From positions 1-64,000 of the forward strand of contig NZ_AXAP01000043.1 of NCBI RefSeq assembly GCF_000472865.1: a stretch of DNA of 64,000 bases, written 5' to 3'. The position numbers and the translations under genes are program-made. Positions 52,043-59,629 of this stretch are shown piece by piece. Position 1 is the stretch's first letter. Each line of letters opens with the position of its first letter. This DNA is from Bradyrhizobium elkanii WSM2783 (lineage in GTDB: Bacteria; Pseudomonadota; Alphaproteobacteria; Rhizobiales; Xanthobacteraceae). The notes under the pieces are model-generated. The model saw nothing but the letters and a program-made list of their open reading frames with translations, did not search any database and had not been told where the DNA came from.

Positions 52043-52489
52043 TCAGTATCGATATCCGTAAGGATACTGACCCGGGCAGACCCAATTGCCGTAGGTGTCG
52101 TAGGAGCAGCTATTGTAGCCGCCGTAGTAGCCGTAGGCTCCGGCCGCGGCAGCTCCTACCGCTGCCGCACCGAGGCCATAGGCCGCCCCTCTCCACGCCC
52201 CGCGATATGCCGCATTGCGGTAAACCCCTCCGGCAACTGCCGCGCGGGCGACCGGGCGCCCCGCTATTGGCCGATATCCGTATCCCCGTCCGGCGACTCT
52301 GTATCCACCGACGCGCCCGGCGCGAACGGCACCGCCCCTGAACTGAGCGGCGCGCATGCCGCCACCATGAAATCCGCCACCAGCGCGGAACCCTCCGCCT
52401 CCACCACGGCGGGCAAAAGCGTCATCTGGAACCAAACTGGCAGCGACAAGAATGGCTGCCGCGAAGCCGATGAGACCGTAACGAGCCAT
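52043..52489 (-). CDS. Glycine-rich exported protein
   Basis: A 148-residue protein with a signal peptide (MARYGLIGFAAAILVAAS, ending DAFA). A Gly/Arg/Ala-rich central region (RRGGGGGFRAGGGFHGGG) follows, then a hydrophobic alanine stretch and a Tyr/Gly-rich end with two cysteines (YNSCSYDTYGNWVCPGQYPYGYRY). Such proteins are often surface or periplasmic and stress related; the role is unknown. The ATG at 52489 is chosen because GGAGG lies seven bases upstream. Two perfect FixK/FNR palindromes lie 110-175 bp upstream. Confidence 0.75.
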   Translation of the reverse strand: MARYGLIGFAAAILVAASLVPDDAFARRGGGGGFRAGGGFHGGGMRAAQFRGGAVRAGRVGGYRVAGRGYGYRPIAGRPVARAAVAGGVYRNAAYRGAWRGAAYGLGAAAVGAAAAGAYGYYGGYNSCSYDTYGNWVCPGQYPYGYRY

Positions 52490-52599
52490 GGGCATCCTCC
52501 CGATTGTGGAGTGCCGTCGATCCGATAGCTCCGGCAGAGATGCCCGCGCCAACGGGGACCAGCACCATCAACAGTTTTCGTTGCGAGCCTGCATTTCGT

Positions 52600-52613
52600 T
52601 TGACTTAGATCAA
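52600..52613. promoter_or_regulatory. FixK/FNR-type palindrome, perfect
   Basis: TTGACTTAGATCAA matches TTGA-N6-TCAA. Its centre is about 117 nt upstream of the glycine-rich gene's ATG and 49 nt from the second site at 52649. Confidence 0.65.
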
Positions 52614-52648
52614 AGCCTTCCACGAGTTCACCGCCCCATCCGCCGAGC

Positions 52649-52662
52649 TTGATCCAGATCAA
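52649..52662. promoter_or_regulatory. FixK/FNR-type palindrome, perfect and fully symmetric
   Basis: TTGATCCAGATCAA has the extended TTGAT-N4-ATCAA symmetry of the classic FNR/FixK2 box. It is the second of two sites between the glycine-rich gene and the Crp/Fnr gene. Confidence 0.7.
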
Positions 52663-52966
52663 AACGCCCCGAGGTTCTTACGAAATCGTTCATCGTGAAG
52701 GGCTAGCGCGATTTTGGATTTAGGCGCATAATTTTTGGCATTGCTGGTGGCGTTTATTGCGGGCGTCGGTAACCGAGAGATCGGTTGTGCTCCCGCCGGT
52801 TGCGGACGGTAAGGCGCTTCGCGAAGAGGCTGCCAAGCTACCACCACTGCGTTTCAAGCAGGACACCTTAGCGAAATGAAAGACCATCAGGCGCGGCACC
52901 GCAGCCTGCCCCCCGAAATTCTCTGCAGAGAGCCGCGCGTCCGTCGAGGGAAGGAGCTTTCCCGTG

Positions 52967-53725
52967 ATGGAGCACCCTACCAGGGTTGGTAATCGACTGT
53001 TAGCTGCACTGCCGCCGGCAGATTTTAATTTGCTCGCTCCCTACCTCCGAAACGTATCGCTTGAACGCGACGAGGTTCTGATACGATCGACGGAGCGAAT
53101 TGAGCAGATCTATTTCCCCTGCAGCGCGACGATTTCGTTCATGCTGGACATGCCCAACGGACAAACGGTGGCAACCGCTGTCATCGGGAATGAGGCAGCC
53201 GCGGGGCTGTTGTCGGCGCTGGGCCCCACCCGCTCTGAGGCGACCGCGATCGTGCTCGTCGCTGGGACATCGTTGCAGATTTCTCCTGCAAGGTTTCATG
53301 CGGCCTTCAGCCACAGTGGCGCGATCAGGGATTTGGTTAGGGCCCACACCGGGGTCCTGATGACGCAATTCCAGTACGTGGGCGCCTGCAATGCGCTGCA
53401 CTCGGTCGACGCCCGCTTGGCGCGGTGGCTGCTCCACATCCACGATAGAATTCATGGTGACATCCTGCCGGTGACGCAGGAGGAACTTTCGATGTTGCTC
53501 GGCGTGCGGCGAACGACCGTAACGCAGGCCGTGCACAAGCTTCGAGTGTCGCGCGCCATCCGGTCCAATCGGCGGGGTCTGATTGAGATTGATAGACCGC
53601 GGCTCGAAGCAGCGGCATGCGATTGCTACAAGGCTATGTGCCGTAGAATCGATCGCATTCTGTCGTCGCCGGAAAGGAGGCCTCACAGTCACGCCGCGCC
53701 GGGCGCACAAATTCCACGAGAGTGA
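52967..53725 (+). CDS. Crp/Fnr-family transcriptional regulator
   Basis: A 252-residue regulator. The N-terminal cyclic-nucleotide-binding-like domain (about residues 10-125; LLAPYLRNVSLERDEVLI, IYFPCSATISFML) lacks the N-terminal cysteine cluster of Fnr, so it is not an iron-sulfur oxygen sensor of that kind. A C-terminal helix-turn-helix contains LPVTQEELSMLLGVRRTTVTQ. The pattern is that of the stress-linked group often annotated simply as Crp/Fnr family. AGGAG precedes GTG at 52964 and ATG at 52967. It lies next to several FixK-type boxes and may bind them. Confidence 0.87.
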   Translation: MEHPTRVGNRLLAALPPADFNLLAPYLRNVSLERDEVLIRSTERIEQIYFPCSATISFMLDMPNGQTVATAVIGNEAAAGLLSALGPTRSEATAIVLVAGTSLQISPARFHAAFSHSGAIRDLVRAHTGVLMTQFQYVGACNALHSVDARLARWLLHIHDRIHGDILPVTQEELSMLLGVRRTTVTQAVHKLRVSRAIRSNRRGLIEIDRPRLEAAACDCYKAMCRRIDRILSSPERRPHSHAAPGAQIPRE

Positions 53726-53829
53726 AATCGCATTTTGCCCAAGTCCGGCATTGAGTCCATTTCGCCGTTCACGCTGTGGCCTAATGGATTCTCTGATGTG
53801 CAAGAGCACATCATAGCTCGTCCTTCGCT

Positions 53830-53991
53830 TTAATGGTGGCTGGACCGTCGCTTCGATTGGCCGCGCTTCTTCTTCGCGAGCAAGCGCTTCAACTTGGCCC
53901 GCAGGCGAAGAATCTCTTCGTACTGGGCGCGCAGATCGTTTCTGATCCAGGGCGCTGATGGCGGCTCATTGCGGCGGTTGCGGTTTGGCAT
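53830..53991 (-). CDS. Small basic protein, hypothetical
   Basis: A 53-residue frame that starts MPNRNRRNEPPSAPW and continues as a basic amphipathic helix (LRAQYEEILRLRAKLKRLLAKKKR), ending with Arg/Ser/His. The ribosome-binding site is weak (AGGTTGCGGT before ATG), so the call is tentative. It would lie convergent to the Crp/Fnr gene. The helix pattern, with regular leucines, argues for selection, but no family was recognised. Confidence 0.4.
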   Translation of the reverse strand: MPNRNRRNEPPSAPWIRNDLRAQYEEILRLRAKLKRLLAKKKRGQSKRRSSHH

Positions 53992-54174
53992 ACCGCAACC
54001 TAGTGCCAACATTTCCCGGCCGCAGCACAATACCGGAATTAAGCTTGATGCTGCGGATTCAGGTTAATTCCGGAACCAGATTTCCTCACTTTCCATCCGC
54101 GCCAACGCAAGCCGGATTTCCAAACAAACCGAAAAGGCTGCGGCCGCAACGATCCATCGCAGCCCGCGGCTGCA

Positions 54175-54265
54175 GGAATAAAAATCCCCAGCTCCGCATG
54201 AGCTGGGGACCGGAGGCCTGCCGGACTCACAAGGGGTGTCAATAGTCCGGCACGTCATGCGCACA
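54175..54265 (-). ncRNA. Candidate small RNA ending in an intrinsic terminator
   Basis: Read on the minus strand, a stem CCGGACT...AGTCCGG (54222-54251) is followed by CAGGCCTCC and then TCCCCAGCTC-ATGCG-GAGCTGGGGA followed by TTTTTATT. That is a textbook rho-independent terminator, with a 10-bp GC-rich stem and a U tract. The nearest minus-strand gene upstream would lie beyond the plus-strand kinase gene, so no gene explains it. The CCTCC segment could pair with ribosome-binding sites. The 5' end is a guess, as no promoter was defined. Confidence 0.45.
54177..54209 (-). terminator. Rho-independent terminator (minus strand)
   Basis: Perfect 10-bp stem (54185-54194 with 54200-54209) and 5-nt loop; on the minus strand it is followed by TTTTTATT. 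It is the clearest intrinsic terminator seen in the window. Confidence 0.75.
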
Positions 54266-54497
54266 GCCGCCGCCGACTCGCGCCACAACCTATGTCTATG
54301 CGGCCGTCGCTAGGGGTGAAGCGAACCGGTCGATCATCACTGCCTATCGGTCACGGTAAGCCGTTTGGCCGATAGCGGAACTAGCTGGGGCTACTGCTAT
54401 TATTGTCAGCAACACCGCCAATCGTGTAGCGCAGAACCTGCACGGCCCCAATCACTCCGACCGAGTATGCCTCGACACGCGAGCAGCCTTCCCAAGC

Positions 54498-56456
54498 ATG
54501 GAACACCCCGTAAACCAGATAGCGGACGCTGAACGCCTTCAACTCCTCATCGACGCCATTGTCGACTACGCCATCTACATGGTCGAGCCGGATGGCACGA
54601 TCGCGAGCTGGAATTCCGGCGCCGCGCGCCTGAAGGGCTACCGCGCCGATGAAATCATCGGAAAATCGTTCTCGATGTTCTACCCACCCGAGGATCGCGA
54701 CGCTGGGCTGCCAGAACGGGCGCTCGCCACTGCCCGCGAGAAAGGACGGTTCACTGCCGAAGGCTGGCGGGTGCGCAAGGACGGCAGCCGGTTCTGGGCA
54801 ATGGTCGTGCTCGATGCCATCAAGGATGAACAAGGAAGGCTGCTTGGCTTCGCCAAGCTGACCCGCGACATCACCGAGCGGCAGGAGGCCCACCAGAGGC
54901 TCTTGGAGAGCGAGCAGCGCTATCGGCGGTTGATCGAAGCGGTCGTCGATTATGCGATCTTCCAGCTCGATGCTGCTGGCAACATCGTTACCTGGAACCC
55001 CGGTGCGCAGCGGATCAAGGGCTACGAGCCGGACGAGATCATCGGCCAGCATTTCTCACGCTTCTACAGCGAAGAGGATCGCGCCCTCGAGATTCCGAAG
55101 AAGGCGCTGGAGCAGGCCGCGCGCCAAGGCCGGTTCGAGGCCGAGGGCTGGCGAATCCGCAAGGATGGCTCGAAGTTCTGGGCCTCCGTGGTGATCGACA
55201 GGATCACCGACGAGAACGGCGAATTGATCGGATTTGCCAAGGTCACGCGGGACATCAGCGAGCGCAAGGAGGCCCAGGATAAGCTGGCGGAAATTCAAAA
55301 CCAGCTGGTCGCCTCGCAGAAGCTCGAAGCGGTCGGACAGCTCAGCGGCGGCATCGCGCATGATTTCAACAACCTCTTGATGATCGTGATGGGCAATCTC
55401 GAAACCGCCGAACGCCATCTCAAGCAGGTTCCGGCCAACAGCAGCATCCAACGCGCGCTCGCTCACGCCAAGCGCGGCGCCCAACGTGCGGCCGCGCTGA
55501 CCAGCAGGCTGCTCGCTTTCTCGCGCCGCCAGGCGCTTGACCCCAGGTCGATCAACCTCAACAACTTCCTGGCCGGCCTGCAGGACTTCCTGCAGCGGAC
55601 CCTTGGTGAGCGGATCGAAGTGCAGACCGTCGGCAGCGCCGGCCTCTGGCAGGTGGAGGTCGATCCCAACCACCTGGAATCGGCGCTCGTCAACCTCGCG
55701 ATCAACGCGCGCGATGCCATGCCGGAGGGCGGCAAGCTCACGATCGAAGCGGTGAACGTCGCCGCCGACGAGGAATATTGCTCACGCAATCCCGAGCTGA
55801 CGCCGGGCCAGTATGTGGTCGTATGCGTCACCGACAACGGCGTGGGCATGAACCAGGACGTGCTGCATCACGCCTTCGAGCCCTTCTTCACGACAAAGGA
55901 AGCCGGCCACGGCACGGGCCTCGGTCTCAGCCAAGTCTACGGATTCGTCAAGCAGTCGGGCGGACACGTCAAGATCTACAGCGAGGTGGGACAGGGAACA
56001 ACCATCAAGATGTATTTCCCGCGCCACCATGGCGCGGTCATGGAAGCGGAAGAGATCAGCGAGCCTTTCGCCGAAGGCGACACGGTTGAGACAATCCTTG
56101 TTGTTGAGGACGACGAAGATCTCCGCGCCTATGTAGGTGAGCTGCTGCGCGACCTGAATTATCGCGTGCTCACCGCTCCAAGCGCGCAAGCGGCGCTCAC
56201 GCTGCTGCTGCAGGATCAGCCGCACATCAATCTCATGCTGACGGACGTGGTGATGCCCGGCATGAACGGCAGGGAACTGGGCAAACGAGCGATCCAAATC
56301 CGGCCGGAACTCAAAATCCTCTATATGACCGGCTATTCGCGCAACGCCATTGTGCACCAAGGCCGGCTGGATCAAGGGGTCGATCTCCTGGAAAAGCCCG
56401 TATCCCAAGCAAAGCTTGCTTTGCGCGTCCGCGAGATACTCGACCGCCCCGGTTAG
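54498..56456 (+). CDS. Hybrid sensor histidine kinase with two PAS domains and a receiver
   Basis: A 652-residue cytosolic protein. PAS1 covers about residues 12-125 (YAIYMVEPDGTIASWNSGAA) and PAS2 about 135-250 (YAIFQLDAAGNIVTWNPGAQ), each with a C-terminal PAC-like part. Phospho-acceptor His288 lies in GGIAHDFNNLL. The ATPase domain has NARDAMPEGG and DNGVGM. The C-terminal receiver has the phospho-acceptor Asp583 in LMLTDVVMPGMNG. The two PAS domains are near-duplicates, so the N-terminus arose by tandem duplication. No transmembrane segment is visible, so it senses an internal signal such as light, redox state or a small ligand. No dedicated response-regulator gene is adjacent. Confidence 0.92.
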   Translation: MEHPVNQIADAERLQLLIDAIVDYAIYMVEPDGTIASWNSGAARLKGYRADEIIGKSFSMFYPPEDRDAGLPERALATAREKGRFTAEGWRVRKDGSRFWAMVVLDAIKDEQGRLLGFAKLTRDITERQEAHQRLLESEQRYRRLIEAVVDYAIFQLDAAGNIVTWNPGAQRIKGYEPDEIIGQHFSRFYSEEDRALEIPKKALEQAARQGRFEAEGWRIRKDGSKFWASVVIDRITDENGELIGFAKVTRDISERKEAQDKLAEIQNQLVASQKLEAVGQLSGGIAHDFNNLLMIVMGNLETAERHLKQVPANSSIQRALAHAKRGAQRAAALTSRLLAFSRRQALDPRSINLNNFLAGLQDFLQRTLGERIEVQTVGSAGLWQVEVDPNHLESALVNLAINARDAMPEGGKLTIEAVNVAADEEYCSRNPELTPGQYVVVCVTDNGVGMNQDVLHHAFEPFFTTKEAGHGTGLGLSQVYGFVKQSGGHVKIYSEVGQGTTIKMYFPRHHGAVMEAEEISEPFAEGDTVETILVVEDDEDLRAYVGELLRDLNYRVLTAPSAQAALTLLLQDQPHINLMLTDVVMPGMNGRELGKRAIQIRPELKILYMTGYSRNAIVHQGRLDQGVDLLEKPVSQAKLALRVREILDRPG

Positions 56457-56541
56457 CCGGATACGGACAGGCTCTCGGATGGCGGCTGGCGGGAGCCCCC
56501 GCAGCGCGGCCGATGCTCCTGGCAGGTGAGATTTCTCCCCG

Positions 56542-56772
56542 CTATGGGCCCAAGGTGGCCTTTCGCGTAACGTGGTGAGGCTGACGGACAGTCGAGCGCT
56601 TCGCGCGTGAAGCGGCCACCGCGCATGACGAATCCTCCCAGATCAATTCGGTGCAGCGACCACACTCGAATATCCGAATACGCTCTCTTTTCTCCATGTC
56701 CCAAACTGTCTCCACGTGCGTCAGCGGCAGATGACAGTTTGGACAGCTCCATATGATGGACAGGGCGAGCAT
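56542..56772 (-). CDS. Small zinc-ribbon-like protein
   Basis: A 76-residue frame with two CxxC knuckles (SCPNCHLPLTH and FECGRCTEL) about 30 residues apart, so probably a zinc ribbon. A basic tail follows (SRAKRSTVRQPHHVTRK). The ATG at 56772 has GAGG five bases upstream. The frame extends to a TTG at 56898, which overlaps the copper-storage stop, but the ATG is better supported. It lies 122 bp downstream of the Csp gene on the same strand and may be cotranscribed. Function unknown; DNA or RNA binding is possible. Confidence 0.55.
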   Translation of the reverse strand: MLALSIIWSCPNCHLPLTHVETVWDMEKRERIRIFECGRCTELIWEDSSCAVAASRAKRSTVRQPHHVTRKATLGP

Positions 56773-56894
56773 GTGGTCCTCGCCGCTCTGCTCGAAACCA
56801 AAACTCCTGTTCTGATAAGCCAATACCGGCCGCTTCGTTCCTGCGGCAAGGCGGTGAGCAGCCGCGTCGACAGATGGCTGTCGGGTCAGTTCCG

Positions 56895-57299
56895 TCAATG
56901 CGCCATGCTGCGTCCGGCCTCGTCACAGGCCTGCATGCAGCGGCGGCAGGCGTCGGCGCAGATGCGGCAATGCTCGTGCTCGCCTGCGTGCTTCTGGCAT
57001 TCGTCGGCGCAGAGCCGGCAGGCAGCGGCGCAAGTGTGCAGCATGCGGCGGATCATTTCGTCGTCCCAGCCGGTCTGACGGGTGGCCATCCTGCCGGTGA
57101 TATTGCAGACGTCTGCGCAGTCGAGATTGAGGCGGATGCATTGCGTCAGCGACTTGACCATGTCCTCGGCGAGGCAGGCGTCGGCGCAAGACGTGCAGAT
57201 CTGGGCGCAGGAATAGCATTCTTCGATGCAGCGGACGAGCAGGCCATCGCCCTGGCCATGGGCCCGTGGGTGCCGACTGATCATTTCCTGGACTTGCAT
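56895..57299 (-). CDS. csp: Four-helix-bundle copper storage protein (Csp3-like)
   Basis: A 134-residue protein with 18 cysteines arranged as CxxxC/CxxC repeats along helices (RCIEECYSCAQICTSCADAC early; HTCAAACRLCADEC and CRICADACRRCMQAC late). This is the layout of the methanotroph-type cytosolic Csp3 proteins, which bind many Cu(I) ions inside a helix bundle. No signal peptide is present, so it is cytosolic. It probably buffers or stores copper and protects against toxicity. The gene precedes the zinc-ribbon gene on the minus strand. Confidence 0.9.
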   Translation of the reverse strand: MQVQEMISRHPRAHGQGDGLLVRCIEECYSCAQICTSCADACLAEDMVKSLTQCIRLNLDCADVCNITGRMATRQTGWDDEMIRRMLHTCAAACRLCADECQKHAGEHEHCRICADACRRCMQACDEAGRSMAH

Positions 57300-57649
57300 G
57301 GAACTCTCCGCAAGGTTTTGAGGGGCTTCCTCGTTCGCCTAATCGCCGAACTCCGGAAAGGTTCTTGAGCGCTTGCTGGCGCGGAGGCGCCGCCGCGGAA
57401 GCAAAATGCGTCGCATGGGCATTCAAGTTTCCGGTGTCATGGCCGGATCGCCCCCGCTGCGCACCGTGTTCGCAGGGCTGTGGGCGGTGCGCAGTCTGGT
57501 GCAGTGAGACGGGAGCGTCGCCCCTCCGCCCTCGTCATTCCGGGATGCGTGCGCAGCACGCAGGCCCGGAATCTATCGGACCGCGGACGCGAATGGCAAG
57601 ACGGATTTCGGGCTCGCGCTTCGCGCGCCCCGGAATGACGAGCGGGGTA
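57300..57649. other. Gene-free stretch before gor stop
   Basis: The 350 bp between the Csp start and the gor stop hold the REP element at 57531-57642 and otherwise no supported gene. Long frames through the region are antisense or low-complexity. Confidence 0.6.
57531..57642. repeat. REP palindrome (CTCGTCATTCCGGG type)
   Basis: CTCGTCATTCCGGGATGCGTG at the left and CGCCCCGGAATGACGAG at the right, with inner matching blocks (GCAGGCCCGGAATCTAT and GATTTCGGGCTCGC). It ends just before the gor stop codon. Confidence 0.88.
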
Positions 57650-59035
57650 CTACTCCGCGGCCTGCCTGACGTACCGCGCGCTCGGCGTGCGCATGGTCAC
57701 GAGTTCTTCCGCGGCGGTCGGATGCAACGCGAAGGTCGCGTCGAAGTCGGCCTTGGTCGCTTTCATCTTCACCGCGATCGCGACCACCTGGATGGTCTCG
57801 GCGGCACAATCGCCGACGATGTGACAGCCAAGCACGCGGTCGCTTACGCCGTCGACCACGAGCTTCATCAGCACGCGAGTGTCGCGGCCTGACATCGTCG
57901 CCTTGATGGGGCGGAAACTGGTCTTGTAGACGTCGACATGGCTGAACTGCGCGCGCGCCTCCGCCTCCGTCAGACCCACGGTGCCGACCTCCGGCTGCGA
58001 GAACACCGCGGTCGGAATGTTGGCGTGGTCGACCTGGACCGGGCGCTTGCCGAACACGGTGTCGGCGAAGGCGTGGCCCTCGCGGATCGCGACCGGCGTC
58101 AGGTTGTGGCGATGGGTGACGTCGCCGATGGCGTAGATGTTCGGCACCGAGCTTTTCGACCAGGCATCGACCGCGATGCCGCCATTGTCCGGATTGATGG
58201 CGACGCCCGCCTTCTCCAGGCCGAGATTGGCGACGTTCGGATGCCGGCCGATCGCGAACATCACCTTCTCGGAGGCGAGGCTCGAGCCGTTGGACAGATG
58301 CGTGGTGAATTCCTTGCCGTGACGATCGACCTTGGTAACGGTGCAGCCGGTCAGGATGGTGATGCCGCGCTTCTCCATCTCGGCGCGCACATGCTCTCGG
58401 ACGTCCTCGTCGAAGCCGCGCAGGATGTTGTCGCCGCGGTAGATCACGGTGACGTCCGAGCCGAAGCCGGCGAAGATGCCGGCGAATTCCAGCGCGATGT
58501 AGCCGCCGCCCTGGATCACGATGCGCCGCGGCAATTCGGGAAGGTGAAACGCCTCGTTGGACGAGATCACGTGCTCGGTACCGGGAATCACGGGCCCATG
58601 GTTGGGCGCGCCGCCGGTCGCGATCAGCACGTACTTGGCCTTGACCGTCTCGCCGGTCGCAAGACGCAGCGTATGCGCGTCCTCGAAGATGGCCCGCGTC
58701 TTGACGATATGCGCGCCGGATTTTTCGACATTGGTGGTATAGGCCGCCTCCAGCCGCGCAATTTCCTTGTCCTTGTTGGCGACGAGCGTCGGCCAGTCGA
58801 ACGAGGCTTGCGGGATGGTCCAGCCGAAGCCGGCGGCATCCTCGATCTCCTGCTGGACGTGCGAGCCGATCACGAACAGCTTTTTCGGCACGCAGCCGCG
58901 GATCACGCAGGTACCGCCCATCCGGTACTCTTCGGCGACCATGACCTTGGCACCATGGCCGGCGGCGATACGGGCGGCGCGAACCCCGCCCGAACCGCCC
59001 CCGATGACGAACAGATCGACGTCGTATTCAGCCAT
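57650..59035 (-). CDS. gor: Glutathione-disulfide reductase
   Basis: A 461-residue flavin disulfide reductase. FAD motif GGGSGGVRAARIAA, redox-active Cys43/Cys48 in GTCVIRGCVPKK, and the C-terminal HPTAAEE active-site histidine-glutamate pair are all present. VIYRGDNILRGFDEDVRE-type residues in the NADPH domain favour NADPH use. It keeps glutathione reduced. The ATG at 59035 is 26 bp after the DUF2059 stop, so the pair may be one transcript. Confidence 0.95.
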   Translation of the reverse strand: MAEYDVDLFVIGGGSGGVRAARIAAGHGAKVMVAEEYRMGGTCVIRGCVPKKLFVIGSHVQQEIEDAAGFGWTIPQASFDWPTLVANKDKEIARLEAAYTTNVEKSGAHIVKTRAIFEDAHTLRLATGETVKAKYVLIATGGAPNHGPVIPGTEHVISSNEAFHLPELPRRIVIQGGGYIALEFAGIFAGFGSDVTVIYRGDNILRGFDEDVREHVRAEMEKRGITILTGCTVTKVDRHGKEFTTHLSNGSSLASEKVMFAIGRHPNVANLGLEKAGVAINPDNGGIAVDAWSKSSVPNIYAIGDVTHRHNLTPVAIREGHAFADTVFGKRPVQVDHANIPTAVFSQPEVGTVGLTEAEARAQFSHVDVYKTSFRPIKATMSGRDTRVLMKLVVDGVSDRVLGCHIVGDCAAETIQVVAIAVKMKATKADFDATFALHPTAAEELVTMRTPSARYVRQAAE

Positions 59036-59061
59036 GGCGCTCTATGTCCTACTCCAGAGAA

Positions 59062-59604
59062 TTAGATCTCCTTGCCGCGCTTGCGCATCTCGGCCCGGAA
59101 CTGGGCGTTCACAGTCTCGGCGAACTGCTGCGCCCACTGGTTCATATAGGACATCGAGAACTGGATTGCCCGGGGCTCGCTGGCGAGCAGCTTCTGGCCC
59201 AGCGGCGACTTGTAGAAGGTGACGAGGTCCTTCAGTTCCTGCTCGGTGAATTCGTTGGCATAGACCTTGGCCATGCCATCGCCGATCTCCTGCTCGCGGC
59301 CGGCCAGGTTCTTGGCGACGATGGTGGCGACCTCGTTGAGGTCCTTCTGGTAGTTGAGGTTGGACTGCAGCAGGCTTTCCTTGGTCTGCAGCACGATGTT
59401 GGGAACGGCGTTGGCGTACATCGCGCTCGCGTTCTTCATCTTGAGGATTTCCTTGGCCGCCGCGATCGCCGCGGGCGAGCCTTCCTTCAGCGTGGGCGCC
59501 GGTGCGGGAGCCGGCGCCTTCTGCTGCGCGCTCACCGATACGGCGGTCAGGGCCACAGCCAATCCGAGGCCTGTGGCCGACAAAATCCGTACAAAGCTCG
59601 TCAT
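59062..59604 (-). CDS. DUF2059-domain exported protein
   Basis: A 180-residue protein with a signal peptide (residues 1-27, ending SVSAQQ), a short Ala/Pro linker (KAPAPAPAPTLKE), and a DUF2059 helical domain that includes YANEFTEQELKDLVTFYKSP. The family is widespread and periplasmic, without an established function. It is located between rpiA and gor on the minus strand (25-bp and 26-bp gaps), so the three may form an operon rpiA–DUF2059–gor. The ATG at 59604 is chosen; the frame upstream is antisense overlap with rpiA. Confidence 0.85.
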   Translation of the reverse strand: MTSFVRILSATGLGLAVALTAVSVSAQQKAPAPAPAPTLKEGSPAAIAAAKEILKMKNASAMYANAVPNIVLQTKESLLQSNLNYQKDLNEVATIVAKNLAGREQEIGDGMAKVYANEFTEQELKDLVTFYKSPLGQKLLASEPRAIQFSMSYMNQWAQQFAETVNAQFRAEMRKRGKEI

Positions 59605-59629
59605 TCTAATTCTCCCAGAATTTACGGCG

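Larger units (their letters stand above)
52490..52966. other. Intergenic region with two FixK/FNR boxes
   Basis: This 477-bp region lies between the minus-strand glycine-rich gene and the plus-strand Crp/Fnr gene. It holds the two palindromes at 52600 and 52649 and no other recognisable gene. An open frame on the minus strand (52659-52847) has a composition typical of chance frames and no ribosome-binding site. Confidence 0.6.
53992..54497. other. Intergenic region containing a candidate small RNA
   Basis: No protein gene is supported here. The stretch carries a minus-strand intrinsic terminator at 54175-54209 and a second hairpin just before it, listed separately. Short frames on both strands are composed of the hairpin sequences and look spurious. 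Confidence 0.5.

Noticed and set aside
56809..56841. Possible EcfG promoter (GGAAC-N16-GCTT) before the zinc-ribbon gene
   Set aside because: The -10 element deviates from CGTT and the match is weak enough to occur by chance.
57938..59065. Long plus-strand frame antisense to gor
   Set aside because: It is a shadow of the well-conserved gor frame, typical in GC-rich DNA; its translation has no recognisable domain.
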